From NCBI RefSeq assembly GCF_018449725.1, contig NZ_JAAVVC010000002.1:434001-498000 (forward strand): 64,000 nucleotides of DNA. Reading direction: 5' to 3'. Origin of the DNA: Pseudomonas sp. dw_612 (lineage in GTDB: Bacteria > Pseudomonadota > Gammaproteobacteria > Pseudomonadales > Pseudomonadaceae). A program made the position numbers and the translations under genes. Below the pieces are notes generated by a model, which was not told the DNA's origin, searched no databases, and saw nothing but the letters and a program-made list of their open reading frames with translations. Each line of letters starts with the position of its first letter. Positions within the stretch are counted from its first letter, which is position 1. Shown here in pieces: positions 15,201 to 25,611 of the stretch.

Positions 15201-15786
15201 CCAGCGGCGCGCCGATCTTCTCGGCCAGGGCCACGGCGCCGTGCAATTGCTCTTCGTCATTGGGACGGTTGGTGCGCTGGATTTCCAGATAGAAGCGATC
15301 AGGGAACACCGCCATCCACTCGCGCGCCAGGGTTTCCGCTTCCGCCGGGTTGCCGCCGAGCATGGCCAGGCCAATCTCGCCCTCTTTCGCCGCCGACAGC
15401 ATGATCAAGCCTTCGCTGGCTTCGGCCACCCACTCGCGCTCGATGATGATCGAGCCATTACGCTGACCGTCGATAAAGCCGCGGGAGATCAGTTCGGTGA
15501 GGTTGCGATAACCCACGGCGTTCATCGCCAGCAGGCTGATCCGGCTCAACGGGTTGTCCGGATCTTTGTTCGACAGCCACAGGTCGGCGCCGCAGATCGG
15601 CTTGATGCCGGCGCCCATGGACGCTTTATAGAATTTGACCAGGGAACACATGTTGTTCTGGTCAGTGACCGCCACGGCAGGCATGTTCATGCCGACCAGG
15701 GTCTTGACCAGCGGTTTGATCCGCACCAGACCGTCGACCAGGGAATATTCAGTGTGCAGGCGTAGGTGAACGAATGAAGCCGGCAT
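12265..15786 (-). CDS. dnaE: DNA polymerase III subunit alpha
   Basis: DnaE is the replicative polymerase catalytic subunit. At 1173 residues it is full length. Domains in order: PHP domain (about 5-270, starting [19 protein letters not shown]), the palm with the catalytic aspartates in [15 protein letters not shown], the fingers region, a helix-hairpin-helix region near [17 protein letters not shown], and the OB fold near 990-1075 ([20 protein letters not shown]). It lies between rnhB and accA. Confidence 0.98.
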   Translation of the reverse strand: MPASFVHLRLHTEYSLVDGLVRIKPLVKTLVGMNMPAVAVTDQNNMCSLVKFYKASMGAGIKPICGADLWLSNKDPDNPLSRISLLAMNAVGYRNLTELISRGFIDGQRNGSIIIEREWVAEASEGLIMLSAAKEGEIGLAMLGGNPAEAETLAREWMAVFPDRFYLEIQRTNRPNDEEQLHGAVALAEKIGAPLVATNDVRFIKQEDFEAHETRVCIGEGRALDDPRRSKNYSDQQYLKSAEEMAELFSDIPEALENTVEIAKRCNIEVKLGKHFLPNFPIPDGMTIDEYFRKVSFDGLEDRLSVLLPKDTTEDYEAKRQVYVDRLNFELDIIIQMGFPGYFLIVMDFIQWAKSNGVPVGPGRGSGAGSLVAYVQKITDLDPLEYDLLFERFLNPERVSMPDFDVDFCMDGRDRVIEYVAEKYGRNAVSQIITFGSMAAKAVVRDVARVQGKSYGLADRLSKMIPFEVGMTLEKAYEQEEILRDFIKVDEEAAEIWEMARKLEGVVRNVGKHAGGVVIAPTKLTDFSPIYCDEAGDGLVTQFDKDDVEAAGLVKFDFLGLRTLTVIDWALKTINRDRAKVDQPPLDIAFIPLDDKPTYTLLQKAETTAVFQLESRGMKELIKKLKPDCLEDLIALVALFRPGPLQSGMVDDFINRKHGRAELAYPHSDYQYEGLKPVLAPTYGIILYQEQVMQIAQVMAGYTLGGADMLRRAMGKKKPEEMAKQRGGFIEGCATNNIDADLAGNIFDLVEKFAGYGFNKSHSAAYGLVSYQTAWLKTHYPAPFMAAVLSADMHNTDKVVTLIEEIRTMKLRLDAPDVNTSEFKFTVNDEGRIIYGLGAIKGVGEGPVEAITEARQAGPFKDLFDFCARVDLKRINKRTLDGLIRSGALDRLGPYFHDEQKAYQANIDRNRAVLLNAMEGAIKAAEQTLRTKDSGHVDLFGGLFVEEDADVYANHRKAKELTLKERLKGEKDTLGLYLTGHPIDEYEGEIRRFARQRIIDLKPARDTQTVAGMIIALRVMKNKKGDKMGFITLDDRSGRIEASLFAEAFHSAQSLLQTDAMVVVEGEVSNDDFSGGLRLRVKRVMSMEDARTNLAESLRLKLHTQDLKGDQLRWLGELFKRHRGACPITMEYTSPDAKALLQFGETWRIDPADALIQALRDQFGRDNVFLQYR

Positions 15787-15815
15787 AGTGATCCTGTCTG
15801 TAAACGTGAAGACAA

Positions 15816-15841
15816 CAAGGCCCGGATTGTACCGGGCCTTG
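15816..15841 (-). terminator. stem-loop between rnhB and dnaE
   Basis: CAAGGCCCGG (15816-15825) pairs perfectly with CCGGGCCTTG (15832-15841) around a 6-base loop. It occupies much of the 76-base rnhB-dnaE gap. On the minus strand the downstream sequence is only weakly T rich (TTGTCTTC). The strong T run lies on the 5' side, so it is better seen as a partial terminator or attenuator. Confidence 0.55.
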
Positions 15842-15862
15842 AAAAAAACATCAGCCTTGCGA

Positions 15863-16504
15863 CTAACTCTCGATCAGGTTTTCCCGCGCCTCGTAGGCCA
15901 GGCGCACCGGGGCGAACGAGCGGCGGTGAATCGGCGTTGGCCCCAAGCGGGCCAGGGCTTCCAGATGAACGGGGGTCGGGTAGCCTTTGTGGCCGCCGAT
16001 GCCGTAACCCGGGTAGATCAATTCGAAAGCAGCCATTTCACGGTCGCGACTGACCTTGGCCAGAATCGAGGCGGCAGCGATGGCCGGCACCTTGCCGTCG
16101 CCCTGCACCACCGCTTCGGCGCGCATGGACAGTTTCGGGCAGCGGTTGCCGTCGATCATCGCCAGTTTCGGCTGAATGTGCAGGCCCTCGATGGCGCGCT
16201 GCATGGCCAGCATGGTGGCATGCAGAATATTCAGCTCGTCGATTTCTTCGACTTCGGCCCGGGCGATGTGCCAGCTCAGGGCCTTCTCGCAGATTTCGTC
16301 GTAGAGCTTTTCGCGGCGGGCTTCGGTGAGCTTCTTCGAATCGTTCAGGCCCAGGATCGGCCGATTCGGATCGAGAATCACCGCAGCCGTGACCACGGCG
16401 CCGCAGAGCGGGCCGCGACCGACTTCATCGACGCCGGCAACCAAGTCTTCCACTTCAGCGACCAAGGTGAAATCCAGCCCCATTTGCATGCTTGTCTTAC
16501 TCAT
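15863..16504 (-). CDS. rnhB: Ribonuclease HII
   Basis: RNase HII removes single ribonucleotides and RNA-DNA junctions from DNA. Up to 213 residues are encoded. The active-site motif [13 protein letters not shown] supplies Asp and Glu, and the later acidic residues lie in [14 protein letters not shown] and AMIDGNR segments. The ATG at 16502-16504 overlaps the lpxB stop as ATGA; an internal ATG five codons later (MQMGLDFTL) matches the usual N-terminus and is an alternative start. It lies between lpxB and dnaE as in other Pseudomonas. Confidence 0.95.
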   Translation of the reverse strand: MSKTSMQMGLDFTLVAEVEDLVAGVDEVGRGPLCGAVVTAAVILDPNRPILGLNDSKKLTEARREKLYDEICEKALSWHIARAEVEEIDELNILHATMLAMQRAIEGLHIQPKLAMIDGNRCPKLSMRAEAVVQGDGKVPAIAAASILAKVSRDREMAAFELIYPGYGIGGHKGYPTPVHLEALARLGPTPIHRRSFAPVRLAYEARENLIES

Positions 16505-17631
16505 TGTACTTGGCCGATCAGTTTCAGCACGGCGTCCGCCGCCTGGTTGGAGGCATCCAGACGCAAGGTCCGGTGGATTTCATCGAAGCCGCGGGTCTGT
16601 TCTTCACCGCCCTCGATCAGCGGCGACAAGGTTTGGGCCAGGGCCTCAACCGTCGCATCGTCTTGCAGCAACTCGGGCACCAGCAGGCGCTGGGCCAGCA
16701 GGTTGGGCAGCGAGACGTAAGGGCTTTTCACCATGCGTTTGAGGATCCAGAACGTCAGCGGCGCCAGTCGATAAGCAACCACCATCGGCCGCTTGTACAA
16801 CAACGCTTCAAGCGTAGCGGTTCCGGAGGCGATCAACACGGCGTCGCAGGCCGCAAGGGCCAAATGGGATTTGCCATCGAGCAACGTCAGCGGCAGATCG
16901 CGGCCGGCCAGCAACTCTTCGAGTTGGGCGCGGCGTTCGGGGCTGGCACAGGGCATGACAAATCGCACGCCGGGGCGCAGGGCCCGTAAACGCTGGGCGG
17001 TATCGAGGAACAACGCGCCGAGACGCCCTACTTCGCCGCCACGGCTGCCCGGCATCAGCGCCACCAGCGGGCCGTCAGGCAAACCGAGTTCGGCCCGCGC
17101 CGCAGCGCGATCGGCTTGCAACGGAATCGCATCGGCCAAGGAGTGCCCGACGAACCGAACCGGTACGCCTTTCTCTTCGTAGAATTTTGCTTCGAACGGG
17201 AACAGCGTCAGCATCAGGTCGCAGCCTTCACGAATCTTCAGCACGCGCTTCTGTCGCCAGGCCCAGACCGACGGGCTGACGTAATGCACGGTCTTGATCC
17301 CGGCCTGACGCAGCTTGAGTTCGATATTGAGGTTGAAGTCCGGGGCATCGATGCCGATGAACGCGTCGGGCTTCTCGGCGATCAGGTCGGCGATCAGCTT
17401 CTTGCGCCGGGCCATCAACTCTCGCAATCGACCCAGCACTTCCACCAGCCCCATGACCGAAAGTCGTTCCATCGGGAAGTAGGAGGTCAGGCCTTCGGCC
17501 TGCATCAACGGACCGCCAACGCCAATAAATTCGATCGTCGGATGTTGTGCCTTGAGCGCACGCATCAAACCGGCGCCCAGAATGTCACCGGAAGCCTCAC
17601 CCGCTACCAGCGCGATACGCAGATTAGCCAT
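16501..17631 (-). CDS. lpxB: Lipid-A-disaccharide synthase
   Basis: LpxB joins UDP-2,3-diacylglucosamine and lipid X to form the lipid A disaccharide at the inner face of the inner membrane. It has 376 residues. It begins with the GT-B Rossmann region [20 protein letters not shown], followed by [14 protein letters not shown] and the [14 protein letters not shown] nucleotide-sugar site. The late segment [14 protein letters not shown] is also typical (here [11 protein letters not shown]). Two bases separate it from lpxA, and rnhB overlaps its end. Confidence 0.97.
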   Translation of the reverse strand: MANLRIALVAGEASGDILGAGLMRALKAQHPTIEFIGVGGPLMQAEGLTSYFPMERLSVMGLVEVLGRLRELMARRKKLIADLIAEKPDAFIGIDAPDFNLNIELKLRQAGIKTVHYVSPSVWAWRQKRVLKIREGCDLMLTLFPFEAKFYEEKGVPVRFVGHSLADAIPLQADRAAARAELGLPDGPLVALMPGSRGGEVGRLGALFLDTAQRLRALRPGVRFVMPCASPERRAQLEELLAGRDLPLTLLDGKSHLALAACDAVLIASGTATLEALLYKRPMVVAYRLAPLTFWILKRMVKSPYVSLPNLLAQRLLVPELLQDDATVEALAQTLSPLIEGGEEQTRGFDEIHRTLRLDASNQAADAVLKLIGQVQ

Positions 17632-17633
17632 GA

Positions 17634-18410
17634 TTAACGGGTGATGCCGCGAGTCGAAGACTGGATGGAATCACGGAATACCGCGACTTCCGGGAACTGT
17701 ACCGACGGTTCGACCAGTTCGGCGAGCGCCTGCTCGACCGTCAGGCCCTGGCGATAAACCACCTTGTAGGCGCGACGCAGGGCGTGGATCGCGTCTTCGC
17801 TGAAACCGCGACGGCGCATGCCTTCGAAGTTCATGCTGCGGGCCTCGGCGGGGTTGCCGAATACCGTGACGTATGCCGGAACGTCCTTGCCGATGGCGGT
17901 CCCCATGCCGGAAAAGCTGTGGGCGCCGATGTGGCAATACTGGTGAACCAGGGTGAAGCCGGACAGGATCGCCCAATCTTCAACGTGCACATGGCCGGCC
18001 AACGCGGTGTTGTTGACCAGAATGCAGTGGTTGCCAATAACGCTGTCATGCCCGATGTGGGCATAGGCCATGATCAGGTTGTGATCGCCCAGGGTGGTTT
18101 CCGAACGGTCCTGCACGGTGCCACGGTGAATCGTTACGCCTTCACGGATGACGTTGTGGTCACCGATGACCAGGCGGGTTTCTTCGCCCTTGTATTTCAG
18201 GTCGGGCGTGTCCTCACCTACCGAGGAAAACTGGTAGATGCGGTTGTGCTTACCGATTCGGGTCGGGCCTTTGAGAATCACATGCGGCCCGATCACTGTT
18301 CCCTCGCCGATTTCCACACCTGCGCCGACGATCGACCAAGGGCCGACCTCGACGTCGTCAGCCAGAATGGCCGACGGATCGATGATTGCGCGAGGGTCAA
18401 TCAAACTCAT
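17634..18410 (-). CDS. lpxA: UDP-N-acetylglucosamine acyltransferase
   Basis: LpxA transfers a 3-hydroxyacyl chain from ACP to UDP-GlcNAc, the first step of lipid A synthesis. It has 258 residues. The left-handed beta-helix of hexapeptide repeats runs from about residue 8 to 190. The catalytic His is about residue 121 in [11 protein letters not shown], with NNTALAGHV after it, then a helical C-terminus. Its ATG overlaps the fabZ stop by 4 bases, and lpxB follows. Confidence 0.97.
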   Translation of the reverse strand: MSLIDPRAIIDPSAILADDVEVGPWSIVGAGVEIGEGTVIGPHVILKGPTRIGKHNRIYQFSSVGEDTPDLKYKGEETRLVIGDHNVIREGVTIHRGTVQDRSETTLGDHNLIMAYAHIGHDSVIGNHCILVNNTALAGHVHVEDWAILSGFTLVHQYCHIGAHSFSGMGTAIGKDVPAYVTVFGNPAEARSMNFEGMRRRGFSEDAIHALRRAYKVVYRQGLTVEQALAELVEPSVQFPEVAVFRDSIQSSTRGITR

Positions 18411-18847
18411 AGTTTGCGTTCCGCGCAGATGATTTCAGCGGAGCAGACTGGCTTGCCGTCAACGGAAGCCTGGCACTCGAACTTCCATATCTGACGCTTG
18501 CAGCTGATGAAGCGGGCTTCGAGGATCAACTGATCGCCTGGGGTGACTGGCTGGCGAAAACGCAGCTTGTCGGAGCCGACGAAGTAGTAGAGCGTGCCAT
18601 CGGCAGGCTTCACATCGAGCATTTTGAAGCCAAGGATGCCGGCAGCCTGAGCCATCGCTTCGATGATCAATACGCCCGGCATGATTGGATGCGCGGGGAA
18701 GTGACCATTGAAGAACGGTTCGTTGATGCTGACATTCTTGTAGGCGCGAATGCGCTTGCCTTCCACATCCAGATCCACGACCCGGTCCACCAGCAGGAAC
18801 GGGTAACGGTGAGGCAGGTATTCGCGAATCTCGTTGATGTCCATCAT
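18407..18847 (-). CDS. fabZ: 3-hydroxyacyl-[ACP] dehydratase FabZ
   Basis: FabZ dehydrates 3-hydroxyacyl-ACP in fatty acid elongation, balancing flux with LpxA, which draws on the same substrate. It has 146 residues from [17 protein letters not shown]. The hot-dog fold catalytic pair is His49 in [12 protein letters not shown] and Glu63 in VLIIEAMAQ. The open frame extends 20 codons further upstream, but family N-termini support 18845-18847. No strong Shine-Dalgarno sequence precedes it. lpxA follows with a 4-base overlap. Confidence 0.96.
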   Translation of the reverse strand: MMDINEIREYLPHRYPFLLVDRVVDLDVEGKRIRAYKNVSINEPFFNGHFPAHPIMPGVLIIEAMAQAAGILGFKMLDVKPADGTLYYFVGSDKLRFRQPVTPGDQLILEARFISCKRQIWKFECQASVDGKPVCSAEIICAERKL

Positions 18848-18955
18848 TTCGGGGGGAAGCCTATGTAAAGATTGGGAGCGCGCGACTGAAGCGCACCCCT
18901 CTAGCAAATCAAGGAGGCAGTCTAGCGGCTGTGCACACTTGATATGGAAATGGTA

Positions 18956-20011
18956 TCAGCCATCTGATGAAGCATTACCGCCAGGGGTCACTTCCCCTAC
19001 TCGCTTTTCCAGTTGTCGCAGACGCCGCGCGATGTCATCGAGCTGACGGATGCGTGCCGCGCTTTTGCGCCACTCGGCAGCCGGTTGCATGGCTGTTCCG
19101 GATGAATAGGAACCCGGCTCGGTAATCGAGTGGGTCACCATGGTCATGCCGGTCAGGAAAACGTTGTCGCAAATCTCGATATGCCCCACCAGCCCTACAC
19201 CGCCGGCGAGCATGCAATGCTTGCCGATCTTGGTGCTGCCGGAAATCCCCACGCACGCTGCCATGGCGGTGTGATCACCAACCTGGACGTTATGGGCGAT
19301 CTGAATCTGATTGTCGAGCTTCACACCATTGCCGAGGATGGTATCGGCCAGCGCCCCACGGTCGATGGCGGTATTCACGCCAATCTCCACATCGTCACCG
19401 ACCAGAACGCCACCAATCTGGGCGATCTTCTGCCAGACACCTTTCTCGTTGGCAAAACCGAAGCCTTCACCACCGAGTACGGCACCCGACTGAATCACGA
19501 CTCGTTTACCAATACGTACATCGTGGTACAGCGTGACCCGCGGAGCCAGCCAACCGCCCTCGCCAATCTCACAGCGCGCACCGATGAAGCAATGAGCCCC
19601 CACGGTTACACCCGCAGCGATACGCGCTGCGCTTTCGATCACCACAAAGGCACCAATGCTTGCCGCTGGATCGACCACCGCGTCCGCCGCAATCACCGCT
19701 GTCGGATGAATACCCGCAGCCGCTTTTGGCTTGGGGTCGAACAGATGGGAAACACGGGCGTAAGCCAGGTACGGATCCGGCACGACCAGCGCATTACCGG
19801 CAAAACCTTCAGCGTCAGCGGCCTTCAGCAACAAGGCTGCGGCTTTGCTGTCCGGCAGGTATTTACGGTATTGAGGGTTTGCCAGAAAGCTCAACTGAGC
19901 TGGGCCAGCCTCTTGCAAAGTGGCTAGCCCAGTAATTTCTTTCTCCGGGTCGCCACGTAGGGTGGCGCCGAGGAACTCGGCCAATTGGCCGAGCTTTATA
20001 GTCGCTGTCAT
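18956..20011 (-). CDS. lpxD: UDP-3-O-(3-hydroxymyristoyl)glucosamine N-acyltransferase
   Basis: LpxD adds the second 3-hydroxyacyl chain, on nitrogen, in lipid A synthesis. It has 351 residues. The N-terminal uridine-binding domain (about 1-100; [18 protein letters not shown]) is followed by a left-handed beta-helix from about 100 to 310 with many hexapeptide repeats. The catalytic His240 is in [11 protein letters not shown]. The C-terminal helix [18 protein letters not shown] ends the protein. It starts 3 bases after skp, and a 108-base gap separates it from fabZ. Confidence 0.97.
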   Translation of the reverse strand: MTATIKLGQLAEFLGATLRGDPEKEITGLATLQEAGPAQLSFLANPQYRKYLPDSKAAALLLKAADAEGFAGNALVVPDPYLAYARVSHLFDPKPKAAAGIHPTAVIAADAVVDPAASIGAFVVIESAARIAAGVTVGAHCFIGARCEIGEGGWLAPRVTLYHDVRIGKRVVIQSGAVLGGEGFGFANEKGVWQKIAQIGGVLVGDDVEIGVNTAIDRGALADTILGNGVKLDNQIQIAHNVQVGDHTAMAACVGISGSTKIGKHCMLAGGVGLVGHIEICDNVFLTGMTMVTHSITEPGSYSSGTAMQPAAEWRKSAARIRQLDDIARRLRQLEKRVGEVTPGGNASSDG

Positions 20012-20014
20012 GGA

Positions 20015-20518
20015 TTACTTCAGCTGATTCATGCGCTCGATAACCTGGCGAGTGATGTCGTACTGAGGTTTGACATCAATCACTGCGCCACGCTCGAAGA
20101 CCAGGTCAAAAGCACCTTTCTTGATGACTTCTTCCACAGCGCTGTCCAGTTTCGGCTTGAGCTGCTTCAGCATTTCACGGTCAGCAACGGCTTTGGCTTC
20201 GTTCAATTCCTTGGACTGGAACTGGAAGTCACGCGCCTTTTGCTTGAATTCAAGCTCCAGACGTTCGCGTTCGCCTTGCTGCATCTTGTCGCCACCGGCT
20301 ACCAGACGGTCCTGGATACCTTTGGCACTGCTTTCCAGGGTTTTCAGCTTGGTCAGTTGCGGACCGAACTTCTTCTCGGCATCCACGGCGTACTTCTTGG
20401 CCGCGTCGGATTCCAGCAGAGCCATCTGATAGTTCAGGACGGCGATTTTCATGTCGGCAAAAGCCGGACCTGCTACCAGTACGGTCGCCAGGAGAACCAA
20501 TTGAGTCAACTTACGCAC
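20015..20518 (-). CDS. skp: Periplasmic chaperone Skp/OmpH
   Basis: Skp is a trimeric periplasmic holdase for unfolded outer-membrane proteins on their way to the BAM complex. It has 167 residues. A signal peptide is evident (MRKLTQLVLLATVLVAGPAFA, with cleavage after AFA). A long charged helical hairpin follows (about 40-130), rich in Lys, Glu and Gln. Its position between bamA and lpxD is the conserved one. In Pseudomonas it is often named ompH. Confidence 0.95.
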   Translation of the reverse strand: MRKLTQLVLLATVLVAGPAFADMKIAVLNYQMALLESDAAKKYAVDAEKKFGPQLTKLKTLESSAKGIQDRLVAGGDKMQQGERERLELEFKQKARDFQFQSKELNEAKAVADREMLKQLKPKLDSAVEEVIKKGAFDLVFERGAVIDVKPQYDITRQVIERMNQLK

Positions 20519-20563
20519 GATGCACTCCTACAAAATCCATTGTCGTTATCTTGGGTCAGACAC

Positions 20564-22939
20564 TTAGAACGTCTGGCCGAGGGAGAATTGGAACACTTGA
20601 GTCTCAGCGTCATCCGGTTTCTTGATCGGCATGGCCAACGCGAAGCTCAGAGGACCCAGTGCGGTGACCCAGGTCACGCCGACACCGACGGAACTGGCCA
20701 TGTTGCTCAGGCTGATGTCGTTGCACTGCGTACTGGCTTTCGAACCATCGGCGTTCGTTGGCGATTTGCACTGCGAGTCGAACACGTTACCCACGTCCCA
20801 GAATACCGAAGTACGCAGGGAACGCTGATCTTTGACGAACGGCAGAGGGAACAGGACTTCCACACCACCCTGAATCAGGACGTTGCCACCGAACGGCAGT
20901 GGATCCTGGTCCGGATCGACTGCAGTGCCCGGGTTCTTGCCGGTACTTGGTGTACTGCGAGGACCCAGGGTGCTGTCCTTGAAGCCACGTACCGAGTTGA
21001 AACCACCAGCATAGTAGTTTTCATAGAACGGCAAGCCGTCGGTCGAACCATAACCATCGCCATAACCCAGCTCGGTGTGCAGGCGCATGGTGTAGTTTTC
21101 GCTCAGTGGCTGGAACAACTGGCCACGGTAGTCGAGCTTGAAGAACGACAGGTCGCTGCCCGGTGTCGTGGTTTCCAGCGTCAAACTTTGGGAATGACCG
21201 CGGGTTGCCAGCACACCTTTGTTCAAGGTCGACTCGGACCAACCGGCCGATGCCTTGAAGTTCAGGTAGTTGTCGCCTTCCTTGTTAACGAAGTCAAAAA
21301 TCTCGTCAACGGTGTATACGCCCGTCTTGATCTTGTCTTGTTGCGCAGTCAGGCCGAAGGTCAGACGCGACGTTTCGCTGATCGGGTAACCGACGCTTAC
21401 GCCAGCACCGAGGCTGTCTACTGCGTAGCTTGCAACATCGACGTCGAGATCTTTGTAGTCAGTGGTGCGATAGAAAGCGTTGTAACCCAGGCTCACACCG
21501 TCAGCAGTCCAGTACGGGTCGACATAACCGAAGTTATAACGGCTCTGGTATTCGCTTCGGGTCAGACCGATGCTGACTTTGTTACCGGTACCCAGGAAGT
21601 TGTTCTGGGTGATCGAACCACCGAGGATCAGACCGGCACTCTGGGCGAAACCGACACTGGCGGTAATCGAACCGGAAGCCTGTTCTTCAACGCTGTAGTT
21701 CACGTCAACCTGGTCGTCCACACCCGGTACGGCCGGGGTTTCAACGTTCACTTCCTTGAAGAAGCCCAGACGCTCAAGACGGGTCTTGGATTGGTCGATC
21801 AGGTAGGTCGAAGCCCAGCCACCTTCCATCTGACGCATTTCACGACGCAGCACTTCGTCTTCGGACTTGGTGTTGCCGCGGAAATTGATACGGTTCACGT
21901 AAGCACGCTTGCCTGGATCAACGGCGAACGTGATATCCACGGTGTGGTCGTCATCGTGAGGCTGAGGCACGCCGTTGACGTTGGCGAAGGTGTAACCCTC
22001 GTTACCGAGACGACGGGTGATCAGTTCGGAAGTCGTGGTCATCAGCTTGCGCGAGAACACCTGGCCCTTCTGGACCAGCAGCAGGGACTTGACCTGGTCT
22101 TCAGGTACTTTCAGGTCGCCGCTGAGCTTCACGTCACGAACGGTGTACTTCTCGCCTTCGTTGACGTTGACCGTGATGTAGACGTGCTTCTTGTCCGGGG
22201 TGATGGACACCTGGGTCGAAGCGATATCCATGTTGATATAGCCGCGGTCCAGGTAGTAGGAGCGCAGACGCTCCAGGTCACCGGAGAGTTTCTCACGAGC
22301 GTACTTGTCATCGTTCTTGAAGAACGACAGCCAGTTGGTGGTCTTGAGTTCGAACAGGTCGATCAGGTCGTCATCGGCGAAGACCGTGTTACCCACCACG
22401 TTGATGTGCTGGATAGCAGCGACGGTGCCTTCATTGATGTTGACCTTCAACGCAACGCGGTTACGCGGCTGCGGCACCACTTCGGTATCGACGGTCGCCG
22501 AGTAACGGCCCTGAGCGACATACTGGCGCTGCAGCTCGTTACGCACACCTTCGAGGGTGGCGCGCTGGAAGATCTCGCCTTCGGACAGGCCGGATTGCTT
22601 GAGGCCCTTCATCAGGTCTTCAGTGGAGATGGCCTTGTTACCCTCGATCTCGATACTGGCGACCGACGGACGCTCGACTACCGTGATAACGAGGACATTG
22701 CCTTCGCGACCCAGCTGGATATCTTGAAAGAACCCGGTTTTGAACAACGCACGAGTGGATTCCACCAGGCGACGATCATCCGCCTGTTCACCGACGTTCA
22801 ACGGCAAGGCACCAAAGACACTACCCGCGGAGACCCGCTGGAGGCCATTGACGCGAATATCAGAGATAGTGAAGGACTCGGCGTGAACTTCGGCGATCAT
22901 CAATACGGTGAGAACCGCAGTTAGCAGCAGACGTTTCAT
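20564..22939 (-). CDS. bamA: Outer membrane protein assembly factor BamA
   Basis: BamA is the essential core of the BAM complex that inserts beta-barrel proteins into the outer membrane. It has 791 residues from MKRLLLTAVLTVLM at 22937-22939, preceded by AAGGA. A signal peptide ends near VHA. Five POTRA domains (about 22-420, beginning FTISDIRVNGLQRVS) precede a 16-strand barrel with the VRGF motif (SVRGFKDSTLGP) of loop 6. It ends in the C-terminal signature FQFSLGQTF with a terminal Phe. P. aeruginosa calls it Opr86. Confidence 0.97.
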   Translation of the reverse strand: MKRLLLTAVLTVLMIAEVHAESFTISDIRVNGLQRVSAGSVFGALPLNVGEQADDRRLVESTRALFKTGFFQDIQLGREGNVLVITVVERPSVASIEIEGNKAISTEDLMKGLKQSGLSEGEIFQRATLEGVRNELQRQYVAQGRYSATVDTEVVPQPRNRVALKVNINEGTVAAIQHINVVGNTVFADDDLIDLFELKTTNWLSFFKNDDKYAREKLSGDLERLRSYYLDRGYINMDIASTQVSITPDKKHVYITVNVNEGEKYTVRDVKLSGDLKVPEDQVKSLLLVQKGQVFSRKLMTTTSELITRRLGNEGYTFANVNGVPQPHDDDHTVDITFAVDPGKRAYVNRINFRGNTKSEDEVLRREMRQMEGGWASTYLIDQSKTRLERLGFFKEVNVETPAVPGVDDQVDVNYSVEEQASGSITASVGFAQSAGLILGGSITQNNFLGTGNKVSIGLTRSEYQSRYNFGYVDPYWTADGVSLGYNAFYRTTDYKDLDVDVASYAVDSLGAGVSVGYPISETSRLTFGLTAQQDKIKTGVYTVDEIFDFVNKEGDNYLNFKASAGWSESTLNKGVLATRGHSQSLTLETTTPGSDLSFFKLDYRGQLFQPLSENYTMRLHTELGYGDGYGSTDGLPFYENYYAGGFNSVRGFKDSTLGPRSTPSTGKNPGTAVDPDQDPLPFGGNVLIQGGVEVLFPLPFVKDQRSLRTSVFWDVGNVFDSQCKSPTNADGSKASTQCNDISLSNMASSVGVGVTWVTALGPLSFALAMPIKKPDDAETQVFQFSLGQTF

Positions 22940-22960
22940 GAAGTCCTTTCTTATTCCAAC

Positions 22961-22993
22961 TGGCAATAAACAAACTGCCGCAAAATGCGGCAG
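22961..22993 (-). terminator. rseP intrinsic terminator upstream of bamA
   Basis: Minus strand: CTGCCGCA (22986-22993) and TGCGGCAG (22975-22982) form a perfect 8-bp stem with a 3-base loop. It is followed by TTTGTTTATTG. It lies 20 bases past the rseP stop and 35 bases before the bamA start codon. Confidence 0.75.
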
Positions 22994-23013
22994 ATTCGCA
23001 ATTCAGCGAAGCG

Positions 23014-24366
23014 TTACAGTCGACCCAGATCATTGACCAGAGCAAGCAACATCACCCCGACCACCAAACTGATACCGATCTGTATCCCCCAACCCTGCAC
23101 CCGATCCGACAAGGGGCGACCACGCACCCACTCGATCAGATAAAACAACAAATGCCCCCCATCCAGTACAGGAATGGGCAACAAATTCAGAACACCCAAG
23201 CTAATACTCAGATAAGCAAGGAAATTCAGGAAATCAGCGACACCCGACTGGGCAGAAGCGCCCGCCACTTTAGCAATGGTTATCGGTCCACTCAAGTTTT
23301 TTACCGAGAGCTCGCCGAACAACATTTTCTTGAGCGAATCAAGGGTCAGTACACTCATGGTCCAGGTGCGTCGGGCACCCTCCCCAATCGCGGCCACTGG
23401 ACCGTAACTGACCTCGCGAATCATCTCTGGTGGCCAGTCGACTGCTTTCACTCCGGCACCCAGGTAACCCGTTGGAGCTTTGCTGCCACCACGAGCCGCC
23501 AGCGTCACAGGGACGTCGATTTGAGCACCATCGCGCTCGACGCGCAGCATGATTTTGGTATCCGGATGAATACGTACGGTATCGACGACTTGCTGCCAGT
23601 CATCCAGCGCCTTGCCGTCAAGGGCCAACAACCGATCACCGGTTTTCAGGCCCGCGGCTTGCGCCGGCCCTTTCGAATCGAGTTCCGCCAGGATCGGCGG
23701 CAATGCAGGACGCCACGGGCGAATACCCAGCGAGCGAATCGGGTCCGGTTCATCGGCACCCTTGAGCCAATGATCCAGCGCCAGCTCACGAGGCGACTCA
23801 GCCGTAGAGCCCTGTTCGCGCACCAGCAACTGCAAAGTACCGCTCTCGCCCAGGCGACGGACCAGTTGCAGGTTGACGGCCGCCCATCCGGAAGTCGGCT
23901 CGCCATCGATGGCAACGATTTCCTGATTCGCGCTCAAACCGGCCTTGGCCGCGATGCTGCCTGACTCGACGGCACCGATGACCGGACGCACCTGTTCGCT
24001 GCCGAGCATGGCCAGCACCCAGAAAAACACCATGGCCAGCAGAAAGTTGGCGATCGGGCCGGCGGCAACGATGGCAATACGCTGGCGAACTGACTTGCGG
24101 TTGAAAGATTGATCGATCTGGTCGGCCGGCACTTCGCCTTCGCGCTCGTCGAGCATCTTCACGTAGCCGCCCAGCGGAATCGCGGCCAGCACGAACTCGG
24201 TGCCCTGCTTGTCGTGCCAGCGCAGCAACGGCATGCCAAAGCCTACGGAGAAACGCAGCACTTTGACCCCACAGCGACGTGCGACCCAGAAGTGGCCGAA
24301 TTCGTGGAAGGTGACCAGCACGCCCAGGGCTACCAGGGTGCCGACAATCATATAGAGCGCGCTCAT
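23014..24366 (-). CDS. rseP: Site-2 zinc metalloprotease RseP (MucP)
   Basis: RseP cleaves anti-sigma factors within the inner membrane (RseA, or MucA in Pseudomonas), releasing the envelope-stress sigma factor. It has 450 residues. The zinc motif HEFGH lies in the first membrane segment (His21, Glu22, His25). Two PDZ domains occupy about 110-300 (GLSANQEIVAIDGEPTSGW and GLKTGDRLLALDGKAL). The LDGGHLLFYLIEWVRGR motif lies in a later membrane segment. It sits between dxr and bamA, as usual. Confidence 0.97.
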   Translation of the reverse strand: MSALYMIVGTLVALGVLVTFHEFGHFWVARRCGVKVLRFSVGFGMPLLRWHDKQGTEFVLAAIPLGGYVKMLDEREGEVPADQIDQSFNRKSVRQRIAIVAAGPIANFLLAMVFFWVLAMLGSEQVRPVIGAVESGSIAAKAGLSANQEIVAIDGEPTSGWAAVNLQLVRRLGESGTLQLLVREQGSTAESPRELALDHWLKGADEPDPIRSLGIRPWRPALPPILAELDSKGPAQAAGLKTGDRLLALDGKALDDWQQVVDTVRIHPDTKIMLRVERDGAQIDVPVTLAARGGSKAPTGYLGAGVKAVDWPPEMIREVSYGPVAAIGEGARRTWTMSVLTLDSLKKMLFGELSVKNLSGPITIAKVAGASAQSGVADFLNFLAYLSISLGVLNLLPIPVLDGGHLLFYLIEWVRGRPLSDRVQGWGIQIGISLVVGVMLLALVNDLGRL

Positions 24367-24420
24367 CTACTTTCTCCGCAATCCTATCCAGTGCTGCATT
24401 GGGCCAACGTACTGCAACAC

Positions 24421-25611
24421 TTATTGCCCGTGACGACTCAACCACTGTTCAGCCAACACACGCGCCTTGGCGTCCGCGGTGAACACCGCCTCGAGATCAT
24501 TCACCGCAACCACAGGCTCAAGATTCAAGACTTCCTCGATGATACTCGCGATTTCCGGGTAACGAACCCGTCCGTCGAGAAAGGCCGCAACCGCCACTTC
24601 ATTTGCCGCATTGAGCATGGCCGGCGCGCTATTGCCGGCCTCTGCCGCCTGTCGCGCGAGGCGCAGGCACGGAAAACGCTCTTCATCGGGGGCCTGGAAA
24701 TCCAGACGCGCGATGGCAAACAGATCCAGCGGCGCGACACCCGAGTCAATGCGCTCCGGCCAGGCCAAAGCGTTGGCAATCGGCGTGCGCATGTCCGGAT
24801 TACCCAACTGCGCCAGCACCGACCCGTCGATATAGTCCACCAGCGAGTGAATAACGCTCTGCGGGTGAATCACCACTTCGACCTGGGATGGCTTGGCATC
24901 GAACAGCCAGCAGGCTTCGATCAGCTCAAGCCCTTTATTCATCATGCTGGCCGAATCAACCGAAATCTTGCGCCCCATGGACCAGTTTGGGTGAGCACAC
25001 GCCTGATCGGGGGTAACATGCGCCAATTCCGCCATCGGCGTCTGCCGGAAAGGGCCACCAGAGGCTGTCAGTAAAATCCGACGCACACCGACCGCACCCA
25101 GACCACGGGCGAAATCGTTAGGCATGCACTGGAAAATCGCGTTGTGCTCGCTGTCGATCGGCAGCAGCACCGAACCGCTTTTGCGCACCGCCTGCATAAA
25201 CAATGCACCGGACATCACCAGCGCTTCTTTGTTGGCCAGCAGGATCTTCTTGCCGGCCTCGACCGCCGCCAGGGTCGGGCGCAAGCCCGCCGCACCGACG
25301 ATGGCCGCCATGACCGCATCCACTTCAGGGTCGGCTGCGACCTGACACAGGCCCTCCTCCCCCACCAGCACTTGAGTCGACAGGCCTGCGGCGCGTAAAT
25401 CCTCCTGCAGACCACGGGCAGCCGCGGCCTCAGGCACGACTGCAAACCGTGGCGCATGCCGAACACATAGAGCCAGCAGTTCACTCAACCGAGTAAAACC
25501 GCTCAGCGCGAAGACTTGATAACGCTCGGGATGACGCGCAATGACATCCAGGGTGCTCAGGCCGATCGAGCCGGTCGCCCCCAGAACGGTAATCTGCTGT
25601 GGGCGGCTCAC
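24421..25611 (-). CDS. dxr: 1-deoxy-D-xylulose 5-phosphate reductoisomerase
   Basis: Dxr (IspC) is the committed step of the MEP pathway, rearranging and reducing DXP to MEP with NADPH. It has 396 residues. I chose the GTG at 25609-25611 ([17 protein letters not shown]): it overlaps the cdsA stop as GTGA and gives the family N-terminus. An ATG five codons upstream lies inside cdsA. The Rossmann motif GATGSIG is at 11-17; [20 protein letters not shown] and [19 protein letters not shown] are catalytic-domain signatures. Confidence 0.96.
   Translation of the reverse strand: MSRPQQITVLGATGSIGLSTLDVIARHPERYQVFALSGFTRLSELLALCVRHAPRFAVVPEAAAARGLQEDLRAAGLSTQVLVGEEGLCQVAADPEVDAVMAAIVGAAGLRPTLAAVEAGKKILLANKEALVMSGALFMQAVRKSGSVLLPIDSEHNAIFQCMPNDFARGLGAVGVRRILLTASGGPFRQTPMAELAHVTPDQACAHPNWSMGRKISVDSASMMNKGLELIEACWLFDAKPSQVEVVIHPQSVIHSLVDYIDGSVLAQLGNPDMRTPIANALAWPERIDSGVAPLDLFAIARLDFQAPDEERFPCLRLARQAAEAGNSAPAMLNAANEVAVAAFLDGRVRYPEIASIIEEVLNLEPVVAVNDLEAVFTADAKARVLAEQWLSRHGQ

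Noticed and set aside
12478..15765. Two plus-strand frames of about 500 codons each
   Set aside because: Antisense shadows of dnaE with no start signals and no recognisable domains.
19985..22924. 979-codon plus-strand open frame
   Set aside because: It is the antisense shadow of bamA and skp; high-GC codon bias leaves the opposite frame open. The translated product has no family features and no ribosome site.
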